Shown in pieces: positions 1 through 11,211 of a DNA stretch of 64,000 nucleotides. The DNA is from Hexactinellida sp. DTS-2022. Its lineage: Eukaryota; Porifera; Hexactinellida. The position numbers and the translations under genes were made by a program. The stretch is taken from NCBI GenBank assembly GCA_028753945.1, contig JAPNXP010000001.1:11088501-11152500 (forward strand), read 5' to 3'. How positions within the stretch are numbered: the first letter of the stretch is position 1; each line of letters opens with the position of its first letter. The notes below the pieces were generated by a model. It ran no database searches. It saw only the letters and a list, made by a program, of their open reading frames with translations, and was not told the DNA's origin.

Positions 1-259
1 CCGGAGGGAGAAATGTTCTAGAAAACATTACGAACAAATTCAATAAAATTTTGTACTAACTAATGTCTGAAGTAATGTAAATTTTTAAAATTAGATTACC
101 CCTTATTAACAATATAAGAGCAAATATTAGTTGCAAACTATTGTATAGAATTGCACGTACATACTACCAGGATATAGCAGTTAGTGCTGTCTTAGTAACA
201 GCTATAAATTAAAGCGATTAATTAGTCGGGAGGAAAAGAGGTGATTTGTAGAATCTGAA

Positions 260-1880
260 ATGAGTTATTACAATAGTTTCGAATACAGATTCCAGGAGGA
301 CGAGTTTCTACCCTCAAATATACAACCGCAATACAGTTTTGAATCTCAGTATATGGAAATTCAACCAACGTTCCAAGGAGACGGATCAGTCGCGGGCTAT
401 GAATATTATCCGGAAATGAGAGGTAACTATTATAACGGCAAAGCTGAAATATTAAGATAAGTTCCATGATTAATACAGAATTAACGAACATTTTTCTTAA
501 TAAATAAACAAATTAAATATATAGGGCAAGAAAAATATACAGAAAAATTATAAAATATTCAATCTTGTAAATGTTTTAATATCGAATAATATTTAAAGAA
601 TAATATACCCAAAAATAAAACAAAATTTAATCAATTTATACGTTGAAATTAAATTAAATTCTCAATATAGAAATTTTAATATCCAATATTGGGAATATTT
701 AATTATAAATAGTATAATATTCTCGATATTTCAACCTTCGCCATCCAACGCGATTTAAACATAAAGATTGAAAATATCACAATAAATAGTAAATTTATTA
801 GAAACTCCAAATATAATATTAATCAATCTATATTTTTGAACGAAGTTCGAAATAACGAATGTGTCTTGTAATATCTTTAGATATTTGAAACAATAATTAT
901 ACATAATTAATTACTTATCTTCACAAGTTTGCCAATAAGAAAATGTTTTAATTTGCTAAGTCTCTAATGTAGTGTACAATATTTTCACAAATATTTTAAT
1001 TTCGCTAATGAAATTAAAACTCGCAGACTAACAAATTAACTGTAACAAATCAATAATCCTTGAATTTTCATACCAAACTAGATTCCAAGAATGTTGCTAC
1101 ATCTTCTAAATGATAAAATTCCAAAAAATTACAAAATAATTCCAATTCTGCTCAAGTTTTTGTCAAGAAATTCCAAAACACTCAAATTTTAATAAATGCA
1201 CAGATGTCAAGTTTTAGAAAGGTTATATTTGGTCTATACTAATAAATATTGTTGCTGTTGTTACACCATGCTCGTTTCAATAATCCAATAAAACTTGAGC
1301 GTATTTGGAATAATCCAACAAAAATTCAGTATGCAGTCGACTCCGCTTAGTAGAGCCACAGTTAATAGATTTCTCCCTTAATGAGGTCAAAATTTCACAG
1401 GAATTATAGGACGGTATTAAAGTTTTACTACAAATATTTTCGGTTATTAGATTTCTCCGCTTAATTGCGTTAAAATACCCTGGAACAAAACTGACCCTAT
1501 TAAGCGGAGTTAACTGTATTTGGAACTTTGGAAAAAGATTTATCTAATTTCAATTAGAAATTTAAGTTTTCCTATCCTAGTTCTATTACCTACAATACTT
1601 TTAATTAACAGTATGACCTAACTCTCTATTAATTCTCTCTATAAATTCCGAATAGATGTTTCCCTTTAATTATAAATAGATCATGAAAATTAACATCACT
1701 AAAGAATTAATATTACACAAAATTAATGTAAGTTCCAATAATATAAAATTAATAATAAATTATTGCTAACGAACTTTTTCATATCACTTAATTAATTGAA
1801 TGGAGTCAAATTGAAAAAGAAATAAGTAATCTATCATTGTGAAAGCAGGAATTGCTTTTTGCTAACGTTTATTTATTTGT

Positions 1881-1915
<35 letters not shown>

Positions 1916-3042
1916 TAGACAGTATGCAAATTAATAAAAACGATTTTAAATATGATATAACTGGAACTCAAAGATTACAAAGCAATAATTTATAAAATTA
2001 TAATTTAGCTACATAATTAGAGATAATTATAAGATATTCTATTTAGTATTTACTTGCGTAGTGGTATATTAAAACACAATACAGTATAACTTGGTTAAGA
2101 CGTACCACCTTGGGAGACAAGAAAAAGTACGTACTAACCGAGGTTCGTCTTATCCGTATGCATTATCCACAAGTCGAAATACTGACTTGTTCAATGATAT
2201 GAACACGATGTAATAAAGTCTCCAACATACTTTGATACGTCTATCTGAGAACGTATTAACCGAATCATTTATAATGGATCAGATAGGAGGAAAAATCGGT
2301 TATAACATATTATAGAACAGTAGATAGTAATATCCGAGAGTACGTCTTAAGCCGAGTACGTACTAAGCGAGTTTCACTGTACAATGGAAATTGGTTAAAA
2401 GAACTTTAGATGTTTATGTTTTTAATTACAATATTTTTTCAATTCAAATAAATAGAGCCATTTCCGATAATATGTTCTCATAACTGATTATAATTAATTC
2501 AATGTTTAGCGAGCAAGAGCTATAATGATCTGCTTTACGAGACGGAGATGGGACACTATCCGAACATGGAGCTTCCATATCCTCGTTACAACCCTGACAC
2601 CTGTCTATGCCAAGAGGCGGAATTGAATAGCTCAGTCGAAGCGACAGAAGTTAACGAGAACAGCAGGAGGAACCTATTCGAACTTCTCAAGAGTGATTAC
2701 AAGTTCAAAGATTCTAAGTATCTCATTTTCTTCACCTTCTCCCTCCTGAATGACCCCGGCAATCAGGACGTGGTGTGGAAGGACGAGTCAGCCGGAAGAT
2801 TCTACATAAAAAATCCGCAAAACTTTGCTCAATCCTGGGGCCGATTCAAAGGAAAGAGGAAGATGAACTACAACAAAGTAGCCAGGTCTCTGCGGTACTA
2901 CTACAAAGATGGGCTGCTCAGCAAATCAGAGGGGCTACGCGAATACGTATGGGACCCTCTGGTGCTGGCCTCTCTCAGGCAGAGGTTCAGGTCTGGAAGG
3001 GGAACTATGGGAGGGGAGTTTGTTAGTAGGAACAGTACCTAG
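260..3042 (+). CDS. ETS-domain transcription factor, two exons (260-422 and 2510-3042)
   Basis: A sequence-specific transcription factor acting in the nucleus. Exon 1 starts at ATG 260 and ends at 422 before GTAACT (phase 1). Exon 2 begins at 2510 after TTTAG and supplies the two missing bases, so the frame continues without a stop for about 231 residues. The ETS domain fills the second half of exon 2: a first helix around LIFFTFSLLND, a tryptophan in VVWKD, the turn AQSWGRFKGKRKMNY, and the DNA-recognition helix KVARSLRYYYKDGLLSK, which has the family's RALRYYY pattern with S for A. The N-terminal part is rich in Tyr, Glu and Pro with no recognised domain. ETS factors are restricted to animals. 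The ETS helix is seen directly; the exon join is inferred from splice sites and phase. The subfamily cannot be assigned. The 2.1-kb intron holds TIR elements and a TTTA microsatellite. Confidence 0.82.
1334..1516. mobile_element. Short TIR element, CAGTCGACTCC family
   Basis: The left end reads CAGTCGACTCCGCTTA and the reverse complement of the right end reads CAGTTAACTCCGCTTA (14 of 16 bases). The interior repeats 'gatttctcc' and 'taagcgga' motifs. It is non-coding and about 183 bp, as expected for a non-autonomous pogo/Tc1-like element. A related copy lies at 11785-11886. Confidence 0.6.
1868..1915. repeat. (TTTA)n microsatellite
   Basis: About 12 tandem TTTA tetranucleotides inside the ETS intron. 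Confidence 0.9.
2082..2379. mobile_element. TA-flanked TIR element, about 298 bp
   Basis: It starts CAGTATAACTTGG and ends CGAGTTTCACTG, with TA on both outer sides (2080-2081 and 2380-2381). The interior repeats 'acgtactaa' and 'gtacgt' words near both ends. It is non-coding. The TA duplication and CAGT ends suggest a Tc1/mariner/pogo-type non-autonomous element. Confidence 0.6.
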
Positions 3043-5435
3043 TGGCCCTTTGGAGTCCCATCATACATAATGATGTATGTTTAAAGGTACAGCTCATATT
3101 ATATAAATAATATATCTCTTAATTAATCTAGATTAACTGCTCAGATATTGTATTAAAAACATTGTCTTCTTATTGTAATCATTATAGTCATTTTACTGTA
3201 GTCATTGAAAATTTGAAATGTAAGAATATTTACAATATATCAGTAATAAATATTACATGTGTAATCCATCTAATTAATTATAATCCATCTAATTAATTAA
3301 TAATTATTTTACATCAAAGCACATTCTGTGTAATAATTCTATAAATACAAAATAATAATAGTGTACGTGAGAGAATATGTAATCCGTATTATAATATGTT
3401 CTTGTGATTAATTGAGGTTACAGTTTGTATAATTGCTATGGTTGATTATCTCTTATTACTAATGGATATTACCGCATGTTAGCTTATTATTAGAGCGGAA
3501 AATCCCACAAATAGTTAACAGTGTCCGCAATGATAAACATACAGGTCAGCAATTATGTCTCATGCAAATTAAGGGATGGTAAGCGAGGGAAAAGTTATTA
3601 TATGTAATTGTTTAGAAGTTTAAAAATAACCCAAATTACTATCACGAGTAATTTGTCCCTTCGATATAAAATAACAAATATGAAATCACGTTTATGTAAT
3701 AACAAGGATGGGATTTCTATTTCTATACTGTATGCTTTCATTTTGTAAGAATACCGTACAAAACGATTTCATAGTTAAACATTTCAATAGATTTGCAAAT
3801 AAAGAGGATGTATCATTAGAGTAATCAAGTAAGGATTAATTAATTAAATTATCTTTTGAAACGTGAGAATATATCTTAAAATAGTGCTGAACAAAGCAAA
3901 TACTTAGTTCTTATACATAATGTCAAAATATTAATTCTATAGAACAATTAAATGCTGATATTATGTAAAGTTAGGGATTAAGAATAAATAATAATCACAA
4001 ATAGAGATCAAATATGACGCATTTACTACTTTACTTGCAGAGTAAATACCAACAGCACATAATAAAGCTAGACTAGTCTGCTACGAATAACAAATAATGG
4101 TTTGGAACTGTTTAGAATATAATTGAAAAATAATTCATCTCTCGAGGAAGTCGAACCAATTTTAGACAAAATTGTGGTTTAAGGGCGATAACTAATAGCT
4201 CTGTTAGTGGTGGCTCTGTTAAACCTACATAAATTCAGTCTGGGAACCAAAGTTTCCAGTAATTCAAGTTGTGGCAGATTAAAAGCTCTTGGCTTAACTT
4301 GGGCATCAATAATTAAAATTTTGTTAGGAATGGTCGAAACACTGAAACAGGCATACACATACCAAGGGAATTTTCGCTACGAAGTAGTCAAGCAATGTGT
4401 TATGTATCCAAAATAAATGCAGGCCAGTAACCAGGGAAGGGGGAGTCTTACTATCCACATAAACTCCATTGAATATACCTAGAGTTTTCATAATAAATGA
4501 GACTCAGCTTTTGGCTACAAGTCTGGATGAATATCTTTTGTTTGTTAAGTAGAAATTTTTGAAGTAAGTTAAAAACCTACCTTTAAAAAGGGGTGTTAGA
4601 GAATAAATATGCTGATTATGAAAAAATAAGCTTAGTCACAAGTGAAACCAATTAATTCAGAAACCGCCTGAATTCGAAGAGCTCGTAGGAGATAGTAGAA
4701 CGGTAACTAGAAATAATCAATTCATTAAAATATTATTCCGCCTACCTAACCAATATCTATATTATTATAATTCGATCGTTGTGTGTTTGTTTGTTTGTTT
4801 GTTTGTTTGTTTGTTTGTTTGTTTGTTTGTCCGGATTGTATTAAAGTGATGGGGGAATAAAAACCGCATTTATATTTTAGATAGAGACTAACTTCCAAAT
4901 GATATGATAGGTAAACAAGTATGTGAATTCGAATTTCGCATTTATAAATTTCTAATATGAATATTTATTGTTGTTGTTTACAAAATAGGCAAACAAATTA
5001 ATCAAAAATCTAAATGAACCCAGAAGCCAGCTTCAAACGGGTATTATATGAAACAAGTTAAAAGTATGGAAAATGGTGGAAAGGGATGTATATAACAATG
5101 ACAAATTTTTTACTAACTCTATTATCAATTGTATAGTGAGGAGTAAGGCCGCATAGCGGCCGAAAACTTGAGGTGCATACCACCGATCGTATATGATATG
5201 TTTGAAATTCGTATAACCGAGGGCGGTAAGTATTAGTGCAATATGTGAAAAGGCTTGTAGCACGGAGCGAACAGCTTGTAATGAACTGATAACTGTTTAA
5301 CGGGACAAATGTATGGAATTGCTGATTAGTGGTCATTATTAGATTGGTTTAACCATCATTAAATGGAACAATAATCCAAGCATAATACATGGCACCCTCC
5401 AGAGGTGCAATAGACTAATTAAGTTTGTTACTACC
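3043..5435. other. Intergenic spacer, no gene recognised
   Basis: AT-rich non-coding DNA between the ETS gene and the NAP1-family exon. The only clear feature is a (GTTT)n microsatellite at about 4785-4831. It could also be part of a large first intron of the NAP1-family gene, because no second NAP1 exon is visible in it. Confidence 0.6.
4785..4831. repeat. (GTTT)n microsatellite
   Basis: An uninterrupted run of about 11 GTTT units. Confidence 0.9.
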
Positions 5436-5761
5436 TCTTCGTCCGTGGGCTCTACTCTCCCGCATATGATCGCAGATCTCTTGTGCAGAATGGGATGGAA
5501 CTTCTCCTGGTACTGCTGCTCCAGTCGGGATATTTCCTTCATAAACTCTGACTCCACTTCGTTGTACTGGAACTGTAGCTTCTTGAGGGCCTGTATCCGT
5601 CTCTGCACGTTCCTGGGGAGGGTGTCTATGTAGTCCAGCTGGCTGGCCTCCTGGTTAGCTATCAGGTCCGGCAGAATGTCCGAGATAGCCTCCGCCTGTC
5701 GGACCGCCTCGGGGGCGGGGGGGACGGGGCCTATGCCCGGGGATCTGTTCTGCTTAGACAT
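5435..5761 (-). CDS. NAP1-family histone chaperone, first coding exon only (partial)
   Basis: This encodes 109 residues matching the N-terminus of nucleosome assembly protein 1-like proteins, the H2A-H2B chaperones. The match runs through LPRNVQRRIQALKKLQ, the long dimerisation helix (EVESEFMKEISRLEQQYQEK), and KRSAIICGRVEPTDEE, as in NAP1L members. The exon ends with GAG followed by donor GTAGTA, phase 0. The start is taken at MSKQN (5761); an in-frame ATG 15 codons upstream is less likely. The remaining NAP domain (earmuff fold and acidic tail) is not visible between here and the left edge. Either the next exon lies beyond the window with the ETS gene in its intron, or this is a truncated copy. 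The family call is firm; completeness is unknown. Confidence 0.8.
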
Positions 5762-6224
5762 GCGGACTGCTGCTAAGAGTATAGTACACCGATAACAACA
5801 GAGCATGCCTTAGGTATTCAGTTATAGCAGAGCTATGCTGAACCTCTCCCAGTTTGAATTTAGAAATTAATCAAACTCGCGAATTATAATAGACACATTG
5901 ATAATAAAAATTTCACCGATCCTTGTGTAAAAATAATCACATGCATAGCAAAAAGCCACGAATCGACCACACCAATGGATCGTAATGTCAGCTAAATCAG
6001 TATAGATACAGACATGGGACATGAGGTGGGAAGAAACACTGAGTAATTTATGGGAGAAGTGAACCCTTGAATCATGACTAATCGAATTAATATAAATATT
6101 GTATAATGTATAGTATTTACATGTAAGCAACGAATAATATCTTAATCCTGAGATTTCCCAAACATAATTGTTACGAAATACACATTTGCTATTCTATAAT
6201 AATTACCTCAAACACAGGAATAAC

Positions 6225-7292
6225 TTACACCTCGATAGTTTCTAGCTCAGAAATGAGCTCTTTCAGTCTGGATATATTATCTCGTGTCTTTTTAACATGA
6301 TAGCGCTTCGCCTTTGACAATAGGTTGTATAGAGACATTGTCTTTTGATGCTGCAACAACATCAAGTCGCTCTCTCCCATCTTCGTAAGACGGTCCAGCT
6401 CATCGTGAGCCCGATCCAAGAGATCGGCTGTTTTGGCGTAATCCTTGGTTTTCTTACTCAGCTGTCTTATGGTGTCCAGTTTCCTGTGTCTCCGTTGTAA
6501 CATGTTGAGAGCCGCCGCGATGTAGCTGGTGTAGTACTCGAAGAAGAGACATATGTCCTGGTCCACCTCCGCAAAGGCAGACTCTAAGTTGGCCCTCGCG
6601 AACTCAAGGTACTCTTCCAGGAACCCAAACACGTTGTATTCCCTGGGGCTGTCTTTAAAAAATAACTCGTTACCAAAAGTGGAAGTTTTCTTAGTAAGTT
6701 CTTGGTAGGCTATCATGAGCCGCTCGCTTGCCTTGCACTTAACAGAGTACAGCACAAAGCAGCTACGAATTGCGTCGTAGAACTTAGAGAGCGCCACTTG
6801 GTACTCCACGAAGTTTGAGTCCGGATCCTGTGTGGAGTGGAACTGGATGGAACTAAACATCTTAGAGGCCTCCTCCTTGAAGTAGCTGCCTAGGCTGGCG
6901 GGAGGGAGCGTGGGTAACTTCTCCTGGGAGAAGAACCGCTCCACACAGGACTCCTGCGAGAACTTGGGGTGCTGCACCACCAGCTCCAGGAACACCTGAG
7001 TGGCGAGACAGAACCCCTGCAGGTAGTGCTCAGTGAGGAGCCCGCCCGAGTGGAATATGGCGGGCGGGATCTTGGGGAGGGGGGGCAGGATGCAGCCCAG
7101 GTACGGCCCGTTAAGAACCGTTTTACTCAATTCTACGAACATCCAATGTAAATCCTCGTACAATCTATATACTACGACCTCTGTATTATAAATAGCGGTT
7201 ATTTCCATAAACACAGTTGTTCTGCCTTCCTTCCTCCCTTTGACTCTCTGTATGGAGTTAACCAACCCGGGCTTATTCTCCTCGGTGGCCAT
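6225..7292 (-). CDS. PX-BAR sorting nexin, SNX5/6/32-like
   Basis: A single-exon ORF of 355 residues. Residues about 10-130 form a PX domain: VVVYRLYEDLHWMF is the Arg-Tyr region, followed by the Pro-rich loop ILPPLPKIP. A helical C-terminal half of about 200 residues has the shape of a BAR domain and ends in LSKAKRYHVKKTRDNISRLKELISEL. The segment around FLELVVQHPKFSQE resembles the 'HP.L' linker of SNX5/6, and the final helix resembles the SNX5 tail. Such proteins bind endosomal membrane and act with SNX1/2 in the retromer/ESCPE-1 sorting coat. The basic PX residues for PI3P are not typical, as in SNX5/6. The start is the first ATG, 7292. The domain class is confident; the exact orthologue is inferred. 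Confidence 0.75.
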   Translation of the reverse strand: MATEENKPGLVNSIQRVKGRKEGRTTVFMEITAIYNTEVVVYRLYEDLHWMFVELSKTVLNGPYLGCILPPLPKIPPAIFHSGGLLTEHYLQGFCLATQVFLELVVQHPKFSQESCVERFFSQEKLPTLPPASLGSYFKEEASKMFSSIQFHSTQDPDSNFVEYQVALSKFYDAIRSCFVLYSVKCKASERLMIAYQELTKKTSTFGNELFFKDSPREYNVFGFLEEYLEFARANLESAFAEVDQDICLFFEYYTSYIAAALNMLQRRHRKLDTIRQLSKKTKDYAKTADLLDRAHDELDRLTKMGESDLMLLQHQKTMSLYNLLSKAKRYHVKKTRDNISRLKELISELETIEV

Positions 7293-7649
7293 GCACTGAG
7301 AGTTAAAATAAATTGGTGTTTACGAGTTCTTGAATAATAAAAACAAATGCTTTAAAAATCTAATTTCAAAAGAATTTATATTTTAAAGAATTTATATTTT
7401 AAAGAATTTATATGGCAGAACACAATACATAGTCTTCTAACGCTGCATTCCTAACTAAGTAGCTAAGACTATCCAAAACAGCTGATCTAAAAGAACGCAT
7501 AAAATCCCACATAAATACTGATCAAGCCTAACAGATGATATTAATTAGATTTAATGGAAGTAGAGTTAGCACTGTTTTCATAAAAATTTAGTGTAAAAGG
7601 TTAAAATAGATAATAAGTTAACACAAATAAAACAATAGAATAATGGGCA
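7293..7649. other. Intergenic spacer
   Basis: 357 bp between the sorting nexin start and the TRIM-NHL stop. AT-rich, with a short tandem 'aaagaatttatatttt' repeat near 7368-7411. It presumably holds the sorting nexin promoter and the TRIM-NHL 3' end. Confidence 0.6.
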
Positions 7650-9608
7650 CTAGACGGTGCATTTAGCTGGAGTTTTAATGAACCACTTAATAAGCTGCTT
7701 GTTGCCGTTGTTAGCGATGATAAGAGATCCGTTGTGGTCTGCTGCTATGCCGGTGGGCTCTGAGAACTGGACAGCGCTGTTCTCCAGGGAGTGTTGGAAG
7801 TATTTGCTCTCCGGCAGATAGAATATGCCCAGAGAGTTCCCGATCTCGTCTGCGATTAGAATATTGCCGTCTCCGTCCAGTGCAAAGAATGTAGGGTCCT
7901 TAAGAAGGAACGAGTTGGACTTGTCCACTAGGTGACGTAACAAGGTGCCTTTAAAGTCAAACATGTGCAGGAATGGACTCTTGCTGTCGAGCACAATAAG
8001 AAATAGATCTGGCGTAACCATTACATCTTTGGGACCATGGATTGTATCGTGATAGAAGAACGATTTTAGTTCTAGATCCAGGCCGTACGTCTTAATCCGA
8101 TTATTCCCAAGGTCAGCTATGAACACTCTTTCCTTCGACTCACTTATTGCAATACCTTTCGGACACCAAAATTCCTGAGCGCCCGACCCGTTGCTACCCG
8201 TCTTCTTAACCATATTTCCAGCCACGTTATAGCAGAGGAGAGCGTGCGCTATCCAGTCTGTGACGTATACGTAGTTCCCGGAGACGGCTATGCCCATGGG
8301 GCACTTGAGGTCCGCCTTGGTGCCTATCTTCCTGACGTAGCTCTCGTCCGAGAACACGTGTATGCAGGAGTTGTTACCGTCCGCCACGAACATGCCCCCC
8401 TCCTTGTCCAGGGAGACCCCATTAACCCAGAGCAGCGGCTCCGGCACGGGGATAGCGGGCCCCAGGACCAGCTCCCCGGTCTCGTACTTGGAGCCCAGAT
8501 GCAGACTCGCGAACCCCGCTATCACCTCTCTGCAGGAGGCCAGCGGCCTGAGGACCGAGAAGGACACGTCGCCGAAGTTAGGCACCTTGAAGGCCGCCAG
8601 GTCAGAGGAGAGCCTCTCCAGCTTCCCACTGAGAGTCTCGTACGAGCTGTAGAGGTGCCGTCCGGAGCAGAAATGGTAGGCCTGCTCCGTGTAGCTGAAC
8701 ACGCGCTGGTGTATGTCCGTCAGACTCTGCACGCTGCTAATGCAGGCATTCAGCTCCTCAAGACTGGCCTCGAACTTTGCGGTTATCCGATCCAGGGTCC
8801 GGTCGCGCATGCCCTCTATCTCCGCCAGGAGGCCGTTGTAGAAGTCCCCCACGCTGGTGAGCACCTCCCCCTTGGTGCGCATTACCTTAGAGAACTCCTT
8901 CGTGAGCGAGGCGATCAGGTGGTTGGACTGGGAACAGGTCTTCTGTCCGTTCTTGATAGCTCTGCTCAGGACGCCCTTTGAGGTGGCCAGTATGTCTCGC
9001 GTGGAGTACATGAGGTGGTCCACGTAGTCCTTGGATGCGCACTTGTCGCAGAGGTAGTCCCCACTGACCATGCTGTACCTCTCGACCAGGTGTCCGCTGT
9101 GCCGACAGCAGGCCCCGAAGCGGCCCTGCAGCTCGCTGAGCAGCGCCTCGGGACTCATGCGCGCCAGCTCCTCGCGGGACAGCAGCTGGTGCCGACTCGA
9201 GGCGGCGCGGCCCTGCTTCCGGTGCGTCTTCGCGTCCTCCTTGCAGAAGAGCAGTCTGCAGTCCAGACAGAGGGCGTGCCCCGGGCCCTGCTCGCCCGCG
9301 CAGAGACAGCAGACCAGCTGGTTGCTGCCGGCCGCCTCCTGGAGGGAGAGTGCGTATGCGAGGTCCTCAGCCAGGAGGTTGTAGGGGGTCTGGTCCTGGA
9401 AGAGGGTGCTCTGTCGGCAGACCGGGACGGGGCAGCGCGCCAGACGGCTAGACTCGCTGTCCGCGCACTTGTATATGCAGTCCTCGCAGACCGAGTGGAA
9501 GCAGTCGAGGAGAATGAGACCCGCCTTGGGACGCAGGGAGCACTTGCAGCACTCGCCCTGCGTCTGCAGGAAGCTGCTGGGAGACACGGGCGGGAGGGGG
9601 TGCATCAT
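7650..9608 (-). CDS. TRIM-NHL protein (RING, two B-box-like fingers, coiled coil, NHL repeats)
   Basis: A single-exon ORF of 652 residues. Domains in order: a RING finger at residues about 20-65 (CCKC, then DCFHSVCEDC, then CPVPVC); a first B-box-like finger near 99-140 (CCLC, CLDC, FCKEDAKTH); a second Cys/His finger near 165-205 (CCRHSGH, YLCDKC); a helical coiled coil to about 330; and an NHL beta-propeller from about 385 to 645, with repeats such as GMFVADGNNSCIHVF, GIAVSGNYVYVTDW, GIAISESKERVFIADLGNNRI and GIAADHNGSLIIANNGNKQL. TRIM-NHL proteins combine E3 ubiquitin-ligase activity with RNA or protein binding by the propeller. No filamin domain is seen between coiled coil and NHL, which argues against a direct TRIM2/3/71 orthologue. 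The coding sequence is strongly G+C-rich, giving long antisense ORFs. Confidence 0.88.
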   Translation of the reverse strand: MMHPLPPVSPSSFLQTQGECCKCSLRPKAGLILLDCFHSVCEDCIYKCADSESSRLARCPVPVCRQSTLFQDQTPYNLLAEDLAYALSLQEAAGSNQLVCCLCAGEQGPGHALCLDCRLLFCKEDAKTHRKQGRAASSRHQLLSREELARMSPEALLSELQGRFGACCRHSGHLVERYSMVSGDYLCDKCASKDYVDHLMYSTRDILATSKGVLSRAIKNGQKTCSQSNHLIASLTKEFSKVMRTKGEVLTSVGDFYNGLLAEIEGMRDRTLDRITAKFEASLEELNACISSVQSLTDIHQRVFSYTEQAYHFCSGRHLYSSYETLSGKLERLSSDLAAFKVPNFGDVSFSVLRPLASCREVIAGFASLHLGSKYETGELVLGPAIPVPEPLLWVNGVSLDKEGGMFVADGNNSCIHVFSDESYVRKIGTKADLKCPMGIAVSGNYVYVTDWIAHALLCYNVAGNMVKKTGSNGSGAQEFWCPKGIAISESKERVFIADLGNNRIKTYGLDLELKSFFYHDTIHGPKDVMVTPDLFLIVLDSKSPFLHMFDFKGTLLRHLVDKSNSFLLKDPTFFALDGDGNILIADEIGNSLGIFYLPESKYFQHSLENSAVQFSEPTGIAADHNGSLIIANNGNKQLIKWFIKTPAKCTV

Positions 9609-10008
9609 TCTAGGTTAGCAAACAGCCTAATTGGTGGTATGGAATGTGTATTTAGATTCTAGAGCAGTGAGCAATAGATTCACACATTTAACTAACCAAC
9701 AGCAGTGTAATAATTTATACAACCATTTGTAAATGCACTCCTAATCCTGGTCTGATCAAATTTTCATACGCCTAAATCACAAATTAAAGTTACGGTATAG
9801 CCGTATAGGAGAATCCCAATTTTCGCGCTCTTATTAAAATTAGCCAAAAATCAGATTCCAAAAGGAGTGTTTCGCGCTCCTGGATAATTCCTTGAATGAT
9901 AATGGTTAACAATGATATAATGTGGATAAGCTTTTGCTGATAGTTATTAATTATAACATATATATGTCGCTAGCTATAACCTGTAGTGACCGGGTAGCAC
10001 ACACAACG
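9609..10008. other. Intergenic spacer with a dispersed repeat
   Basis: 400 bp between the TRIM-NHL start and the IFT46 stop. Most of it (about 9713-9900) is a copy of a repeat found in opposite orientation at about 41517-41702. Confidence 0.65.
9713..9900. repeat. Dispersed repeat, copy 1 (inverted copy at 41517-41702)
   Basis: It shares the words 'caaccatttgtaaatgc', 'aatcctggtctgatc', 'ttttcatacgcctaa' and 'cgctcctggataattcc' with the reverse complement of 41517-41702, in the same order, with point differences. It is non-coding. It contains short palindromic 'gcgctcc' and 'ggagtg' words. The family is unidentified. Confidence 0.65.
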
Positions 10009-11097
10009 CTATATGGCTTGGTTCCTCTCATCTGTGACGTCAGCAGAGGTAATCACACTCTCGCTGCGCTTGCGGAAAGTCCCTTGAAGAGCAGAGGACT
10101 CCTTAAAGTGCTGGGAGCTTTTGAACTCGAGGAAGAGCGTGAATAGCAGATGCAGCGCATGGATACGGTTCTGCTGCACTGGAATGTCCAGCAGCGCACA
10201 CACGATATCCACGTACTGCTCCAGGTCGCAGTCCAGCTCCGAGGCCGGCAGCTTCATTTCTCGGAGGATGCACTCGAACTCCTGCGGCCAGGTCTGCATT
10301 AGAGTCTCCACGTCCGGCATGGGTTTGCTGTAGTGCACGGTCTGAGCCGGCTTGTTCCGGTGCAGCTCGCTAATCGAGTCCACCCAGGAGTCCACGCCCT
10401 TGGGGTTCCTGTGTACGTCGGAGAGCGTCTTGACCGTGAGGGTCCGCGGCGCGGCCTGCTTGGAGATGGCGCGCAGCTGCAGGTCCAACACGTTGGGGTC
10501 CGACTGGCCGGCAGCCGGCTCGTCCAGCACTGAGATCCCGAGCACGTCCTGACGCGCGTCGGGTCGGGGGACCTTCGCGAAGGCGTCGATGTCCCCCACG
10601 GAGGGGATGTAGTCGGGCACGAAGGGCTTAACCTTGTGCTCGAGATCTACGATCTGCGGGGTGTAGCGCGAGATGTATAGGAACAGGTCCTTTATCTCCT
10701 GCGACACTTGCAGGTGTGCGTAGTCGGCTGAGTCGTACGCGCCCTCGATAGGCCGGTCCTCCTCGTCCTCCTCGTCGCTGGAATCGGTGTCTTCCTCCTC
10801 GCTGAGCTCCCCCTTGCCCTCCGGCGGCGGGGGGATAGGCAGCCCGCGGTCCTTGAGGGGGCGCGTGGGTCTGCGGGCGGGCATGAGGCCCCCCTCCGCC
10901 AGGTCCGGATCAGAGGGAGGGGACTGCTTAAGCACGTCCGGAGGGAGCGGGGGTATGGTGTGCTTGTTGGCTGCCATGTTTGGGCTAGAAGGCTCGCTGG
11001 CTATCTCTTCGGAGTCGCTGAGCTCTATCCGTTCGTCGTACGGCTGGTTCGAGACGGTGTGCGAGACTAGTTGCTTCCCAGCTGTCCGTCTTGACAT
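10009..11097 (-). CDS. IFT46: Intraflagellar transport protein 46
   Basis: A single-exon ORF of 362 residues. The N-terminal third is acidic and disordered (SEEEDTDSSDEEDEEDRP). It is followed by the conserved IFT46 core starting GAYDSADYAHLQVSQEI and running through FLYISRYTPQIVDLEHKVKPFVPDYIPSVGDIDAF, then a helical region with PDVETLMQTWPQEFE and CDLEQYVDIVCALLDIP. IFT46 is part of the IFT-B1 core and carries axonemal cargo, notably outer dynein arms, in cilia. The length is slightly above the usual 300-340 residues because of the acidic N-terminus. The first ATG (11097) is used. Its presence shows that the organism builds motile or sensory cilia. Confidence 0.92.
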   Translation of the reverse strand: MSRRTAGKQLVSHTVSNQPYDERIELSDSEEIASEPSSPNMAANKHTIPPLPPDVLKQSPPSDPDLAEGGLMPARRPTRPLKDRGLPIPPPPEGKGELSEEEDTDSSDEEDEEDRPIEGAYDSADYAHLQVSQEIKDLFLYISRYTPQIVDLEHKVKPFVPDYIPSVGDIDAFAKVPRPDARQDVLGISVLDEPAAGQSDPNVLDLQLRAISKQAAPRTLTVKTLSDVHRNPKGVDSWVDSISELHRNKPAQTVHYSKPMPDVETLMQTWPQEFECILREMKLPASELDCDLEQYVDIVCALLDIPVQQNRIHALHLLFTLFLEFKSSQHFKESSALQGTFRKRSESVITSADVTDERNQAI

Positions 11098-11211
11098 CCC
11101 ATTCGGGAAGCTACCACCACGATACAGCCAAGTCAGTTATTAGCTCTATTAGCCGTATATACCGAAACCTGAACAATCCCTAATGCCACATAACAATTAA
11201 TACAAGTCTAC

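Larger units (their letters stand above)
423..2509 (+). other. Intron of the ETS gene
   Basis: AT-rich intron. It contains a TIR element at 1334-1516, a (TTTA)n microsatellite at about 1868-1915 and a TA-flanked TIR element at 2082-2379. I see no coding sequence in it. Confidence 0.7.

Noticed and set aside
260-460. Stand-alone 66-residue gene at the left edge
   Set aside because: A GT donor at 423 in phase with the acceptor at 2510 makes it the first exon of the ETS gene; the frame beyond 422 is intron.
8244-9662. Long plus-strand ORFs opposite the TRIM-NHL gene (and similar ones opposite IFT46, RSL24D1 and EXOSC2)
   Set aside because: They are antisense shadows caused by the G+C-rich codon use of the real genes; their translations show no domain or conserved motif.
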